From Erigeron canadensis (lineage: Eukaryota > Streptophyta > Magnoliopsida > Asterales > Asteraceae), in NCBI RefSeq assembly GCF_010389155.1, contig NC_057764.1:7254001-7318000 (forward strand): a stretch of DNA of 64,000 nucleotides. The letters run 5' to 3'. A program made the position numbers and the translations under genes. The notes under the pieces were generated by a model. That model had not been told where the DNA came from. It did not search any database and worked only from the letters and a program-made list of their open reading frames with translations. How positions within the stretch are numbered: position 1 is the first letter of the stretch; each line of letters opens with the position of its first letter. Below, one piece after another: positions 22,440-33,091 of this stretch.

Positions 22440-25400
22440 TGTAACACCCCGCTAAAGCGGAATATACGGGATGCACAAATAAGCACAAGCACGCACAGTA
22501 CAAGTTCGAACACAGCCAATAACATTAAGGAATAAGAAGTATCATAAGTTATTACAGCACATGGGATGAACCCAGAATTAGATAATATTCAAAAGATAGA
22601 ACAATTGTCTTATAAGAACTTGAACTCTGAGCTGAACAAACAGAAGGAAGTCTTCACAGCTACGAATCTTGTACGTTCGAACCATCGCCAAAGGAATGAG
22701 CTAAAAGAAGAAAGACTCCTATGCTAAAGGATTTAATAGTCTAGCCTGAAAAGCATGTAAGTTCAAAAAGGTCAACTACGAAAGTAGTTGGTGAGATTCA
22801 CATCAAGTACTTTATAGTTATACATAGTAACAATATGTATATTAAGAACAAGTCATAAGATCGGTACGTATATCATAAGTACTTTATAATAGTAAGAACA
22901 GCTTAAGAACAAGTAATGCACTTTGTATGTATGTATATAATTGGCCAATGATGAACAATAAAGTGTCAGTAAGCTCACATAATCAAGTAAGCTAAATATG
23001 ATCTAGATCAGAACAAGTACAGATAATATGCATCCTCCTGAACTGTAGAGAATGAGGGTGGGCCTACCCTAACAGCGCTGTCCATGATTACCTACGGTTC
23101 ATTCCCTGAACTGTGAGATATGAATTGATAGCAGTAAAATAGTACTCATACATAGATCAGTAAGTACATAATAGAGAACAGGTGTATCAATATAAATGTA
23201 TTCAAGATCCTGCCTATTCAAGATCTAAATACACTTTAGAAGATAATTCAGAATCATTTCATAAGTATTTAATACGATCATAAAATAGTACGTGGGACAG
23301 TTCAAGAACATATATATTTTTATATATATAAGTACAAAATAGTTTTCATGCTTTTCAGTCCCCGATAAAGAACTTTGAACAGAAGGTACAAAAAGGGGAT
23401 AAGTGAACTCACAGTGATCTGGTACACGCAAAGTTATTGAGCACAGAGGACAAGCACGGAGATAGATAGGTTATATCTATCGAAATCCAAGCACACCTTG
23501 ACAGGAACCTAAGTACACGTTGTTGATCATATAATATGTACATACATTAGTCTTGGTGATTATTTAATCACAGAAATGTTCTTGATGATCCGATGATTTG
23601 GTCCTTGAAGAACTTAAAACGTTTTGACTCGAAAAGATTTTGAATGTACTTAAGTACTCAAACAGGACTCAATTAATTTATACTCCTTTTGATCATACCA
23701 CTCACATAATTTCTATGAATTGAACATACTATTACCTTTGGTCTTCTAGCTTTACGAACTTGGTTGATCGATTATAGGACTCGTACATAAGTAATAAAGA
23801 TTGAATTATGAACTTAGCTAGATTCTCCATGTTTAAACAGTTCTAGATGAGTGTTATTGTGAGGTACTTAAGCTATAATCATGTTTTGTAATCGTGTACA
23901 AGATCAAGTTAGTTTATGTTCATGTACTAGGTTGTAAAAGTACTATTAGATCGTTCCATAATACTTGATTTAGATCGTTCCATATTCAGGCCAAACAAGA
24001 CACAGGCTCGAGATCGTTTAAGTATAGAATCAAGGTCATCAATAATGTACATCAAAACAAAGTTGTCCTAGCCAAGATCAAGAGCTAGATCGCTCTAGGG
24101 TTTAGAAATCAGATCGTTTCATTTTCATGGTATCACAGGATCGTTCCAAGTTACATTCAAACAGATCGTTTTAGGTGTTCCAATGTTCTGATCGTCTTAA
24201 GGTTCTGAAATTAAATCGTCTTGGAGGCTTTTAGCCAAGTAAATCATTTTAGCATTCAACAGTTTAAGTCGTTTTAGAGACTATGAAAATTAGATTGTTT
24301 TAGGGAGTTAGGAAAATTAGATCGTTTCAAAGACTTAGGAGGATTAGATCGTTTTAGGAACAACAGGGAGATGGGTTCGTTTCAAAGCTAGCCAAAAGAG
24401 ATCGTTCTACCTGAATGGCTAATTAGATCGTTTTGGATTTCATTTGGACAGATTGTAATACACACTTCAGGTTTAGATCGTTTCACACAAGCAGGCCCAT
24501 TAGATCGTCTCAATGTTATGTACAGGATCGTCTCATTTCTTTGATATTCAAGATCGTCTTAAATGTCTACTAGCCAAGATCGTTTTAAGTGACTCAAGAT
24601 CGTCTTAAGAGTCTAGCACCAAGATCGTTTTAAGGTTTAGCATGAGATCGTCCTAGAACCAAGATGAGATCGTCCTAGGTTTTAAGAATTATGAACAAGG
24701 CACAAGTTCGATTCAAGAACATGTGTTTGAGCTAAACCAATCCAAAGGATCGGTTACCCATTAAACGTTCCAACAACACCACAACACCACACAAGGTCAA
24801 ATGAACACGAACTATGAACAATGTGAGCTGCCCAGGACGATCTTGGGGACCAAGATCGTCCCATTCAAGACCGTCCTAGGTCCCTGACGAGCTGAACAAA
24901 GAACAGATTACAACATGAAGATCTAGATCGAATCCGGGACAAGTTAGATCATAAAACTTGTACATATATGCACATAAACACTAACCATTAACACTTTTAA
25001 CGATTTCAAGATCATCTATAGCATGAAAGAGGTGTGGCACATCAAGAACAAGTTTTCCTTAACTTTCAAAAATGGGTTTTGAAGATTAAAATATGTTATG
25101 ATCCAAATTTGTTCACATATATGTTATTAAACACATTTAGTCACAAACCCATTAATTATTAACACGATTTCATATCAAAATCGGACCAAATCATCAAGAA
25201 CATAAAGTTGAAAAAGTGAACTTTTAATTTGATCAAAAACCCATAATTTGTTGTTATTACCTGCGATTTGATTCCAGAAACGTGTTTTGATCGTCACAAG
25301 GAACCCGAAAGTACAGACGATTTCACTCAAACAACCCAAAACCGAGATGGTGATTTTTAGTGTGTGAAAATGGTGGTGGAGGTGTTCCTGACTATGTGTT

Positions 25401-25742
25401 TTAGAGAGAGCGAGGAATGGAGGCGATGAATGAATAGTGATGTTTCTCACACTATAATTTTCTATTTATACCTTTTTAAAATAAATGCACTAGGTATTTG
25501 CAAGGGACTATTTGTGAATATTTTGCACTAGAACATTTATGAACCGAACCTTCATATTTTATCGAATTAATCTATAATCCGTCACATTAATCAAGCTTTA
25601 AGATCAAATTGACCTTCAATTAAGCACATATTCTACGTCTAAAGTACGTCAAGGATTTAGATAAATTGAACTATTGAGCCGTTCAGATGGCGAAAGTACG
25701 ATCTAAAGAACTTATTTGGAACATTTATAAGGCGGTTGTTAG
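22440..25742 (-). mobile_element. 5' LTR of a truncated Ty3-type (Tekay-like) element
   Basis: Starting TGTAACACCCCGCTAAAGCG next to the primer site, this is about 3.3 kb of LTR. The word TAGTTGGTGAGATTCAC (about 22784) corresponds to GGTTGGTGAG in the solo LTR at 13808. The right end is approximate: GGCGGTTGTTA lacks a clean CA and runs into the Copia-3 3' LTR sequence at about 25743. Only this LTR, the primer site and a short leader remain. It carries the AGATCGT motif array at 23940-24880. Confidence 0.75.
23940..24880. repeat. Degenerate array of AGATCGTYYYA motifs inside the LTR
   Basis: About 29 copies of AGATCGT followed by three pyrimidines and usually AAG or AGG (for example AGATCGTTTTAG, AGATCGTCTTAAG) occur in roughly 940 bp. 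Most lie on the same strand, spaced 20-35 bp, with dissimilar spacers. The densest part is 24160-24680. One copy (24838) is inverted. Spacing is too variable for a simple tandem repeat, so it may be an old minisatellite or a cluster of binding sites. Confidence 0.85.
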
Positions 25743-25829
25743 AGCTAGAGATATCAATATAGAAGAACACTTTCTTAATCTCCATATGTTTATGTCTCTT
25801 TAATATTAGTTAGTCATTGTTATCTAATA
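25743..25829 (+). repeat. 3' LTR remnant of Copia-3
   Basis: About 85 bp starting GAGCTAGAGATATCAATATAG match the end of the 5' LTR remnant (10570-10653), stopping at TATCTAATA as there. Upstream LTR sequence is lost or cut off by the Ty3-type insertion. Confidence 0.75.
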
Positions 25830-26497
25830 TAATTAACTTTTTTAAATTTTATTTAAAAGAAATTACTTAATATTGTAGTTGATATTAAAGTATTTACGTG
25901 CATAAAATAATCTATGCCTCATATTAAAGTTTGCCTCAATAACTTTATAATAAATGTCCAACTATTTTATTCATTTTACCAGCAAATCTTAGAGTTGTAT
26001 TTAACGACTATAGATTGAGATTTTTTTGTAAGTTTGTAACAATCTGAAAAGTGTTTTTTAATGTGCTTTGGTAAATTAGTCTTCAGTATTTGATAAAGTG
26101 GATACAATAAAATTGATCTTCAAGTTATTTAAGACAATGTAATTGTATTATCTATTGTTCATTATATGTAATTAGGCAGCCCAAAAACTTCAACATATTA
26201 CCTTAGCCCCAAGCATATTACCTCTCTACATAAGGTAGGGTAAAACCATCTATATATTCCACTTCCGCCAAACACCGTCAAATACAATATTGGGTAACAC
26301 AACTCGTGAAAAACGATATTGGTTGTTACTTTATCGTTGAAGGCAATTGCTTCAAAAAACAATGACAATGAGTGTTAGAGCACTCTTCAACCTGCTTATG
26401 GTTAGAGTAATCGGTTTCGGGTTAAAGGATTAAACTTATAATCAAGTTAAATATGTCATTGCTTAATTTCGAAACACTCTTTATCATACTTCTATAT
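25830..26497. other. Non-coding sequence, nothing recognised
   Basis: AT-rich, with no credible ORF, repeat or element border. Confidence 0.5.
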
Positions 26498-26502
26498 TAA
26501 CA

Positions 26503-27000
26503 TGTAGATGCACTGTAGATGCACGTTCCGTGCTCAGATTATTGTCCGTTGCAATACAATTTCGAGGGCTGATTATGATGAAGAGAAAGTGTCATCAAGG
26601 TAGTAATGACGTTCGTGATGACGTCAACACGAGGTTGCAATTCGTGTGAAGATTAACGAAGCCCACGAAAGTGCTTGAAGCCCAGCCCGTTCGACAGCCT
26701 ATAAATACAAAATTAGGTTACAATTCTAGGTTAATGGTTTGAGTCTAGACAGAAACTATTCAACATGAACGGGGTAGAGATCTATACCCCTTGCCAATCA
26801 GATATATACTGTATTTGGTGTAATGTTCATATGATTAATGATATATTACTAGTTTTGCATCTCTATTTGTCTCTTATTCTTTGTTAGTTCGTGATTATAT
26901 GTTCATATTTATTCAAGAAACCTCAAAGACGATAACAATTGGATTCCGCACTTTTGTAGTCGTAATGATCGTGATTTAAATGGTCCTACCTGTTTCTACA
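26503..27000. mobile_element. Solo LTR, 498 bp
   Basis: The unit starts TGTAGATGCAC and ends TGTTTCTACA (terminal TGTAGA/TCTACA), flanked by perfect TSDs TAACA at 26498-26502 and 27001-27005. It contains a TATA box (TATAAATA, about 26701), which suggests the plus orientation. No internal domain is present. The size fits a copia LTR, but the family is not identified. Confidence 0.85.
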
Positions 27001-27005
27001 TAACA

Positions 27006-27866
27006 TAATTCATTTTGAAAAATAATTACGTATCTTTATTTAGTTTTAAGTAAAGGTGGACGGATTTTCCTTAAGTGGACCTATATTAGATTTCAATTTT
27101 CAAAATAAAATACATAGTTACATAGACATCTTCGGCGACGTCTCTTACGGTCATCTTCATCAGCGGTGGCGTAATCTCTGACGACATCTCCGATGATAAC
27201 CAGTTTCGTTTTCTGTTGGATACGGTACAGGCGTTGCCCTTATCCAATCTATAGGGGTTGTCACCTGACACATATTGGAATGGTATGGATTTGATGGCGG
27301 AGATCCAAGAGATGGTGGTTGTTGGATACGGTACAGGTTCTGCCCTCACCGTAGCTGCTACAAGCCCCGTCGCCGAAAAAGAGAGAGAGAGAAAGACTGT
27401 GTTTATGTGTTGGTGGTGGTGGTCGGAGACGACGATGATGGTGGTTTTCGCCGGATGTGTGTGTGTGTGGCAATGGAAAAGATAAAGGAGACGGGAAGAA
27501 ACATAGGCAAAGAAGATAAAGGTAGAGTTTGATTTTTGATAGCGATAATCTAATAGCTAGAATTTATCCTTTTATTTCCACATAAATTCCCATTTGCAAA
27601 TGAATATTCCTTGCATAGACACACGTAAATACTAGAATATAAAAACATTTAGAATACGGAATTGAGAAAATCTGCTTTGTATGAATTTTTGAATTAAAAG
27701 CTTAGACTTAACATTATGTTAGTCGCTGAAGAGAGTCGGAGACTCTACAAGTGTAATGATATTAAGAAAACGAGTTTTAATCTAGGTTGAATGTTGGGCT
27801 TAAAATTAGAATGTAACATTGTAACAATACAAAATAGATATGGGCTGCCCACATTAAACTATTATG
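27006..27866. other. Non-coding sequence with a GC-richer patch
   Basis: 27120-27500 is unusually GC-rich and includes a repeated word TTGGATACGGTACAGG (about 27217 and 27325), a GA microsatellite (27380) and GTG/GAC-rich runs. The short ORFs there on both strands have no recognisable domain. No gene is called. Confidence 0.4.
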
Positions 27867-27882
27867 GACCTAAAGCTTGTTT

Positions 27883-27916
27883 TTCTTTTCTTTTCTTTTT
27901 TTTTTTTTTGAACGGC
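27883..27916 (-). mobile_element. 34-nt retroposon stub with 16-bp TSD
   Basis: Perfect 16-bp copies of GACCTAAAGCTTGTTT (27867-27882 and 27917-27932) flank only a T-rich tract ending GAACGGC. On the minus strand this reads GCCGTTC plus a poly(A) tail. It is the extreme 3' end of a LINE or SINE truncated at insertion. The same tail sequence (GAATGGC next to a T run) is seen at 29293. Confidence 0.8.
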
Positions 27917-28084
27917 GACCTAAAGCTTGTTTACATATCCAAAATCTAAACTAAATTAATAAATACTAAATAGTTAAATATTTTAAGTATTGTTATCTTA
28001 ATTAATATAACTAATATAAAAGGTAATTCATTTAAACGAAATAGGGTAATTAATTAAAGATTGAGGAATCTATATTATAATATA

Positions 28085-28701
28085 CTAGCACGGTACTCGC
28101 ATAATGCACTGGTGATTGTGGCGGCTACGGTATGGTGGTGGGCGAGACTATTGGTGGTGTATGAGGCGTCGGGTGGTGTTGATAATTGATATAAAAGTAA
28201 TTGATGTAAAAGTAATTGAGATATTTTAAAAGATAAAAACTTGATAGTGTATGTAAAAATATATAATGGGTGTTAAATGAAAATATTAGATATTTTCAAC
28301 ACTTCCATAAATAAAGTGATATATTTTTATAATATAGTACATATTTTATTAAGAATAATTTAAGTAGTTTATAGATATAATAATAGAATATAATTTAAAA
28401 GTGAGGGACAATATACCTTTCAATTATTTTTTACGAGCATGGTACCCGCGCAATGTGGCGGCGTTAGCGGGGACGGCGGTTTTGTGTTGTCGGTGATGGT
28501 ATTATTCGTGGTGGTGGCGGTGTCGAATGGTGTAGGATTGTAGGTTGATGTAAAAGTGATAGTGAAAATATTTTAGAAGATAATGATTGAAGTGTAAATT
28601 AATTCATTAAAAACATAAAATGTCCAAGGATACTTTCGGTATTTCAAAGACAGAACCTTCTAAAAATAAAAATAGGCTTTTGCTTTATTAAATAGTAAAG
28701 A
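28085..28701 (-). mobile_element. Helitron-like element or composite (tentative)
   Basis: The left border ACTAGCACGGTACTCGC, read on the minus strand, ends in CTAGT after a GC-rich segment. The right border, read on the minus strand, starts TCTTTACTATTTAATAAAGC, which resembles plant Helitron starts. A second end-like word (GAGCATGGTACCCGCGCAATG) lies at about 28437, so there may be two nested copies. A GGTGGTGGCGG-rich part follows each end. Helitrons make no TSD, so borders rest on ends only. Confidence 0.45.
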
Positions 28702-29267
28702 TAGGAAAAAGGGAGAAGAGTTCTCCATTTATTTGGCAAATATATATTTTGGTAATATATTTGAAGTTTTTCAAAAACAGTTGATCCATTTTATAAAATA
28801 TATACTTAAGACAGGAAGCTAGTTTATAGATAGATGCTGGGTTTATAAAAGGAAAAGTAAAAGGAAAAATTTTGGTTAAAAGACAGGAAACTGACAAAGG
28901 CAGTGAATTTTTGGAAATATGGGTAGTCGTCTACTTATGAGCTGACTTTTCCTGGCGTAACTTAATCATAATCTAATCATATTTTCACCTTTAAACTTTG
29001 TTTATAATCAAACATTTGGATTTTAGCTTTTGATCTTTGGTGTCCATAGAATATTCCCCCCTTCCCCAAAGCTTTCAACTTTCAAGATCTATTTGATTCC
29101 TTTACCTTTACTAAAATTTTCAAAAGCAAATATTCATTGCTTAATCTTATAAAGTAGCTGTTATGCAGAATGGATATCTATAGATAATTAAAAGTGGTAT
29201 TTTTAGCTTTGTATTTAGGAAAACATTTTATTCTACGTACATGCAAACTACTCTTTTTCATCTTAAC
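28702..29267. other. Non-coding sequence, nothing recognised
   Basis: AT-rich; no gene or element border seen. Confidence 0.5.
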
Positions 29268-29276
29268 TAATTACTT

Positions 29277-29389
29277 TTTTTTTTTTTTTTTGGAATGGCA
29301 AACTTCATTATAACAACAATCACCAATACATACACCAATGAGTCTATACCAATGAAATAGTCGATCACCAGTCAAAAAAATAAAATAAA
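29277..29389 (-). mobile_element. LINE/SINE 3' fragment
   Basis: A T run followed by GGAATGGCAAACTTCATTAT is flanked by TAATTACTT on both sides (29268-29276 and 29390-29398). Read on the minus strand it is a 3' end with a poly(A) tail, probably the same family as the stub at 27883. It is about 113 bp and codes for nothing. Confidence 0.6.
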
Positions 29390-29784
29390 TAATTACTTAT
29401 GTTATATTTTGATTGTCTCATTATGTATGTGTTGACTTCTTTTGGTTGACTAAATTAATTTTGGTTCGGTAGAACCAGATATCATGATGAATTAGAATAT
29501 AGATCATAACCTTTTAAGATTTAGTGTAAAATAAAAGGTTTCTTTCAAGAGAAAAAGAAGAAACCGATGCCAACAAAAATGATAAATAAATGGATAACAA
29601 AATTAGATCGGTCTTATTATTTAGAACTTAATAGATTTAATTAAATACTTAACCACTAAATGAAACAAAACTGTTTGTTTTTTTGCATAATAAATATAAA
29701 TAACTGTATTGACGTAATACGTATAAACATTAATTAACGATTCAATTTCTTTTATATATTCAGTCAATTACCAATCATCAATAG

Positions 29785-29955
29785 ATGAATTGGTATATGG
29801 TGGAGTCTCAGACTGAAAGTTCTTAGGTTCAAATCTTAATATGAGCAAAATGTAAACAAGAGTTTTCTCATAATGGATTTCCTCTGGATTGGAGTTAGGT
29901 ATGTGAAATGACATGCCGTTGAAATCAAATTTACCATTCAAAAAAAATCTATTAA
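29785..29955 (+). mobile_element. tRNA-derived SINE (probable)
   Basis: The unit contains TGGTGGAGTC (box A-like, about 29797) and GGTTCAAATCT (29826-29836), which fits the pol III box B consensus. It ends ACCATTC plus an A run. Its 3' part (GACATGCCGTTGAAATCAAAT) resembles the SINE at 10831-11034. A clear TSD was not found. Confidence 0.6.
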
Positions 29956-31382
29956 GTTAATTAATAGTTGAAAAGACAAGCAATCCCATATAATTTGTTA
30001 AGAATCGTAGCACTAACAAAAAATTGCATTAGTTTGTAATAAAATTTACAATTGGACCCATCACCCAAATTATTCTTAGGTGGTGTTTGATAAACTCATA
30101 ATTAAAAAGCCATGATTTAATTTTAATTCATTAAGTCAAGAAAATATGTTTGTTTTTGACTTAATAAACCAAAAAATAACTACATTAACTTAATCTATAC
30201 AGACATTGTATCTCCATTCAGTCACTTGAAACAAACAAGCCCTTAATTATAGAATAGTTCCATCACTCAGTTGCATATTTATCAAATTATGTTTTTAAAT
30301 AAAAACTTGACACATCATCATCTACTTAAAACTAGAAGTTACAAATATGTGCATATCTGTATGTCGATTAGTCAGAAACCGTATGCACATTTTGGGAACT
30401 TTGATGTATTTGGGAAAAAGTGAAACGTTGTCACCAAGGGTATGTTTGTTTCTTTGGTTGTCGTTTTATGATATACACGATTTATTACTCCATAAAAACT
30501 ATTTGGTCAATGCAAAACAACTCCTCAAAAGTATCTTATACTTCCCAAGATGCATGGTATATTATTCTTATACGAATATTAATATTAATATTTTTACTTA
30601 TTCTATATCATTAAAAAAATCAAAACACAAGTCATTAGTTTTTCATTATTTAGTCGCAATTTTTGGACCCTATTTATTTGGTTGTGTTTGTATGCTCAAA
30701 ATTTAAGAATATGGAATAATTGTCGTGGATATAAAGTCGATGGAGAGAGAAAAAGGTCGCATGATGATGATTAATAAACACTCAGTTATAATTTAGACTT
30801 TCCTTATTTGAGCATTATATTTTAATATTGAATTAAAAAAAATTTATTCACATGTGAAATAATATAAATAATATGTTGTAGAAAAAAGTTTTTTAAAAAA
30901 CCTTCAAAGTAACATTTTGTGAATTTATGAATGAATATGTTCAAGTTTTCATTCACATGTGAACAAACGATAAAATTTCTCAGCAACATATATTTTTATA
31001 ACGTTTCATATGTGAATGAATAAAAAAAACCCATGAGATTCAATACATAATTTAAGAGTTCTCACGGTTTTTACAAAAAAAAGGATTCTCAAAATAAGGG
31101 TACCATATATATATATATATATATATATTTAAAGGTGAATTTTGTGAAAAACTTTGTGTCGTGATTCGATAGCCGGAGGTTTAAGGTTGTGTATAGTAGG
31201 TGAGAGGTTCTATATTTAAATACATTTATCCATTTATCCATAAAAAACATAAGACCCAATCATTTATCCATTATACAATAAATATTAAAATATATATATA
31301 TATTAGGTGAGAGGTTCTATATTTAAATTTAGTTATCTAACAACCACATAATCGTTTTTCTCATATATATATATATATGTAT
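29956..31382. other. Non-coding sequence with simple repeats
   Basis: The ORF at 30347-30706 has no recognisable domain and is probably chance. 30840-31110 contains CACATGTGAA words and ends with GATTCTCAAAATAAGGGTACC, which resembles the end of the foldback at 31870. TTAGGTGAGAGGTTCTATATTTAAAT-like sequence recurs at about 31197 and 31303. TA microsatellites lie near 31106, 31290 and 31363. Confidence 0.4.
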
Positions 31383-31870
31383 GAGTGAAAAGTTATTTTG
31401 AGAACCTTTTTTTGCGAGAACATTTGAGAACTTTTCAAATCAAGCCCAACCGATGATTATTGTTTACATGAAAATTGTTTTTGATTGTTTTCTGAATAAC
31501 TTATGTGTAATTTTGAAGTTTATAATTGTGTGGAGGCATGGATTATCATCCGTTATACAATTATGTGGAGATTTGGATTCTTGATCACATGTGCACGAAT
31601 ATTGCTATGATTACATGTGATTGACTTGCATACATGTGATCATAGCAATATTCGTGCACATGTGATCGAGAATCCAAATCTTCACATAATTGTATAACGG
31701 ATGATAATTCATGCTCCACACAATTATAAACTTCAAAATTACACATAAGTTATTCAGAAAACAATCAAAAAAATAATTTTCATGTAAAGAACAATCATCG
31801 GTTGGGCTTGATTTGAAAAGTTCTCAAAGGTTCTCGCAAAAAAAAAAGGTTCTCAAAATAACTTTACCCT
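31383..31870. mobile_element. Foldback / long-inverted-repeat MITE
   Basis: Two arms of about 230 bp (about 31383-31612 and 31636-31870) are nearly perfect inverted copies around a short centre near 31624. Outer ends read GTGAAAAGTTATTTTGAG on the left and, inverted, GGGTAAAGTTATTTTGAG on the right. The flanks are TA-rich (ATATATGTA / ATATATGAA, 8 of 9 identical), so a 9-bp Mutator-type TSD is possible but not certain. A transcript would fold into a long hairpin. Confidence 0.8.
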
Positions 31871-32060
31871 ATATATGAAACTAGATTAAACCCATCTGTT
31901 GGACGGTAATATTATAATAATAAATAATAATATTATAATGAGTAGATAATATATGTTATTTTTAATACTCCTAAACGGTTAAAAATCAATATAAAAATAA
32001 AAAGGGATATGCATGGTCCAGTTTGATCGGTTTTTGCTAAGAATCTCAACCAAACCAATG

Positions 32061-33033
32061 TGTTAGGTCCAGTTTTGGCTATAAACTGGAGCTCTCCAGC
32101 TGCATCTGGAGAGCGTGAAGAATTGTCCGAAATATTAAAAGTTCAGTTGCATTGTACAGTTTAAGCAACTGATGACTTCCTCCAGTTAAGATCTGAAGAC
32201 ATAAATCTGAAGACCTTCCAGTTGAAGTCGAAGATAACAAGTGGAAGAAGGGAAATGGCAATGGCAGCGAAGCCCAATTGACATTTCACCAGATCAATCA
32301 ACTGGAGATCATTCAGTGTAAATGCCTTTACAAAGCTTTACACTGATTACGAGGAGGACCTTTTACACTACATCCTTTTAACCGGACAATAATCTTGTCT
32401 GTGAATAAAAGTGCAAAGATGTAGAGTGGTTGAATAAAGTAACCTTTTGTCTTACTTTATTTAGCACACACAAAGGATTATTTACTAATACTTTTGTGTG
32501 CTGTCAACCATATTTGTACGTCGAAGTTGAGATCCCAATGCTCATACTTCGACTATAAATAGAGGTCTTTGCCCAAACATTTCAACAACTTCGCAAATAC
32601 ATACATTCTGCAATATTGGTGAACTTGTGCAATATTCTCTCAATCGCAAAAAGGAACACTTCACAACTTTAAGTGTTTTGATTGTTAGGAGAATTTCCAA
32701 GTATAGATCAATTGTATTTCATAGGTTGTTAGGATATTTACATCTTTGTATTATCTTGGTTCCGCAACAACCTTGTATTTTATTTAACAATCAATAAATA
32801 AAATACACTTGAAAAATACATATTGTCTCATCGATATAAATACTTGTCACTTATATCTATTGCATTGTATTTACTTATTTACATTGTCACCTCAATAAGT
32901 AAACCTCCAGATTACCTGGTACACAATCACTCTAAACTGGTCACGTCCAGATTAAGTGATTGTGTTGCAAAGTACACTCACCATTGACATAGAGGTGTCT
33001 TCAGCACCCATCTAGTAATAGTTGGGACTTACA
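32061..33033 (+). repeat. 5' LTR of Copia-2
   Basis: A 973-bp LTR beginning TGTTAGGTCC and ending GGGACTTACA. TATAAATA lies at 32554-32561 and AATAAA at 32793-32798. The terminal 70-80 bp are repeated with few or no changes at about 42262-42336, which identifies the surviving piece of the 3' LTR. Confidence 0.95.
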
Positions 33034-33035
33034 AG

Positions 33036-33047
33036 TGGTATCAGAGC
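33036..33047 (+). other. tRNA-Met primer-binding site of Copia-2
   Basis: TGGTATCAGAGC, complementary to the 3' end of initiator tRNA-Met, begins 2 bp after the LTR. This is the standard minus-strand primer site. Confidence 0.95.
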
Positions 33048-33091
33048 AGGCAGGTTGAATTATTTAAATTCTATAACCTAGGTCTACTTCG

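Noticed and set aside
27086..27532. Overlapping ORFs of 70-87 codons on both strands
   Set aside because: They come from a GC-rich, simple-repeat patch; composition is repetitive and no domain is visible.
29826..29836. GGTTCAAATCT as part of a tRNA gene
   Set aside because: No cloverleaf can be formed around it; it fits a SINE box B.
30347..30706. 119-codon ORF in intergenic sequence
   Set aside because: No domain, AT-biased composition and no promoter or homologous context; chance ORF.
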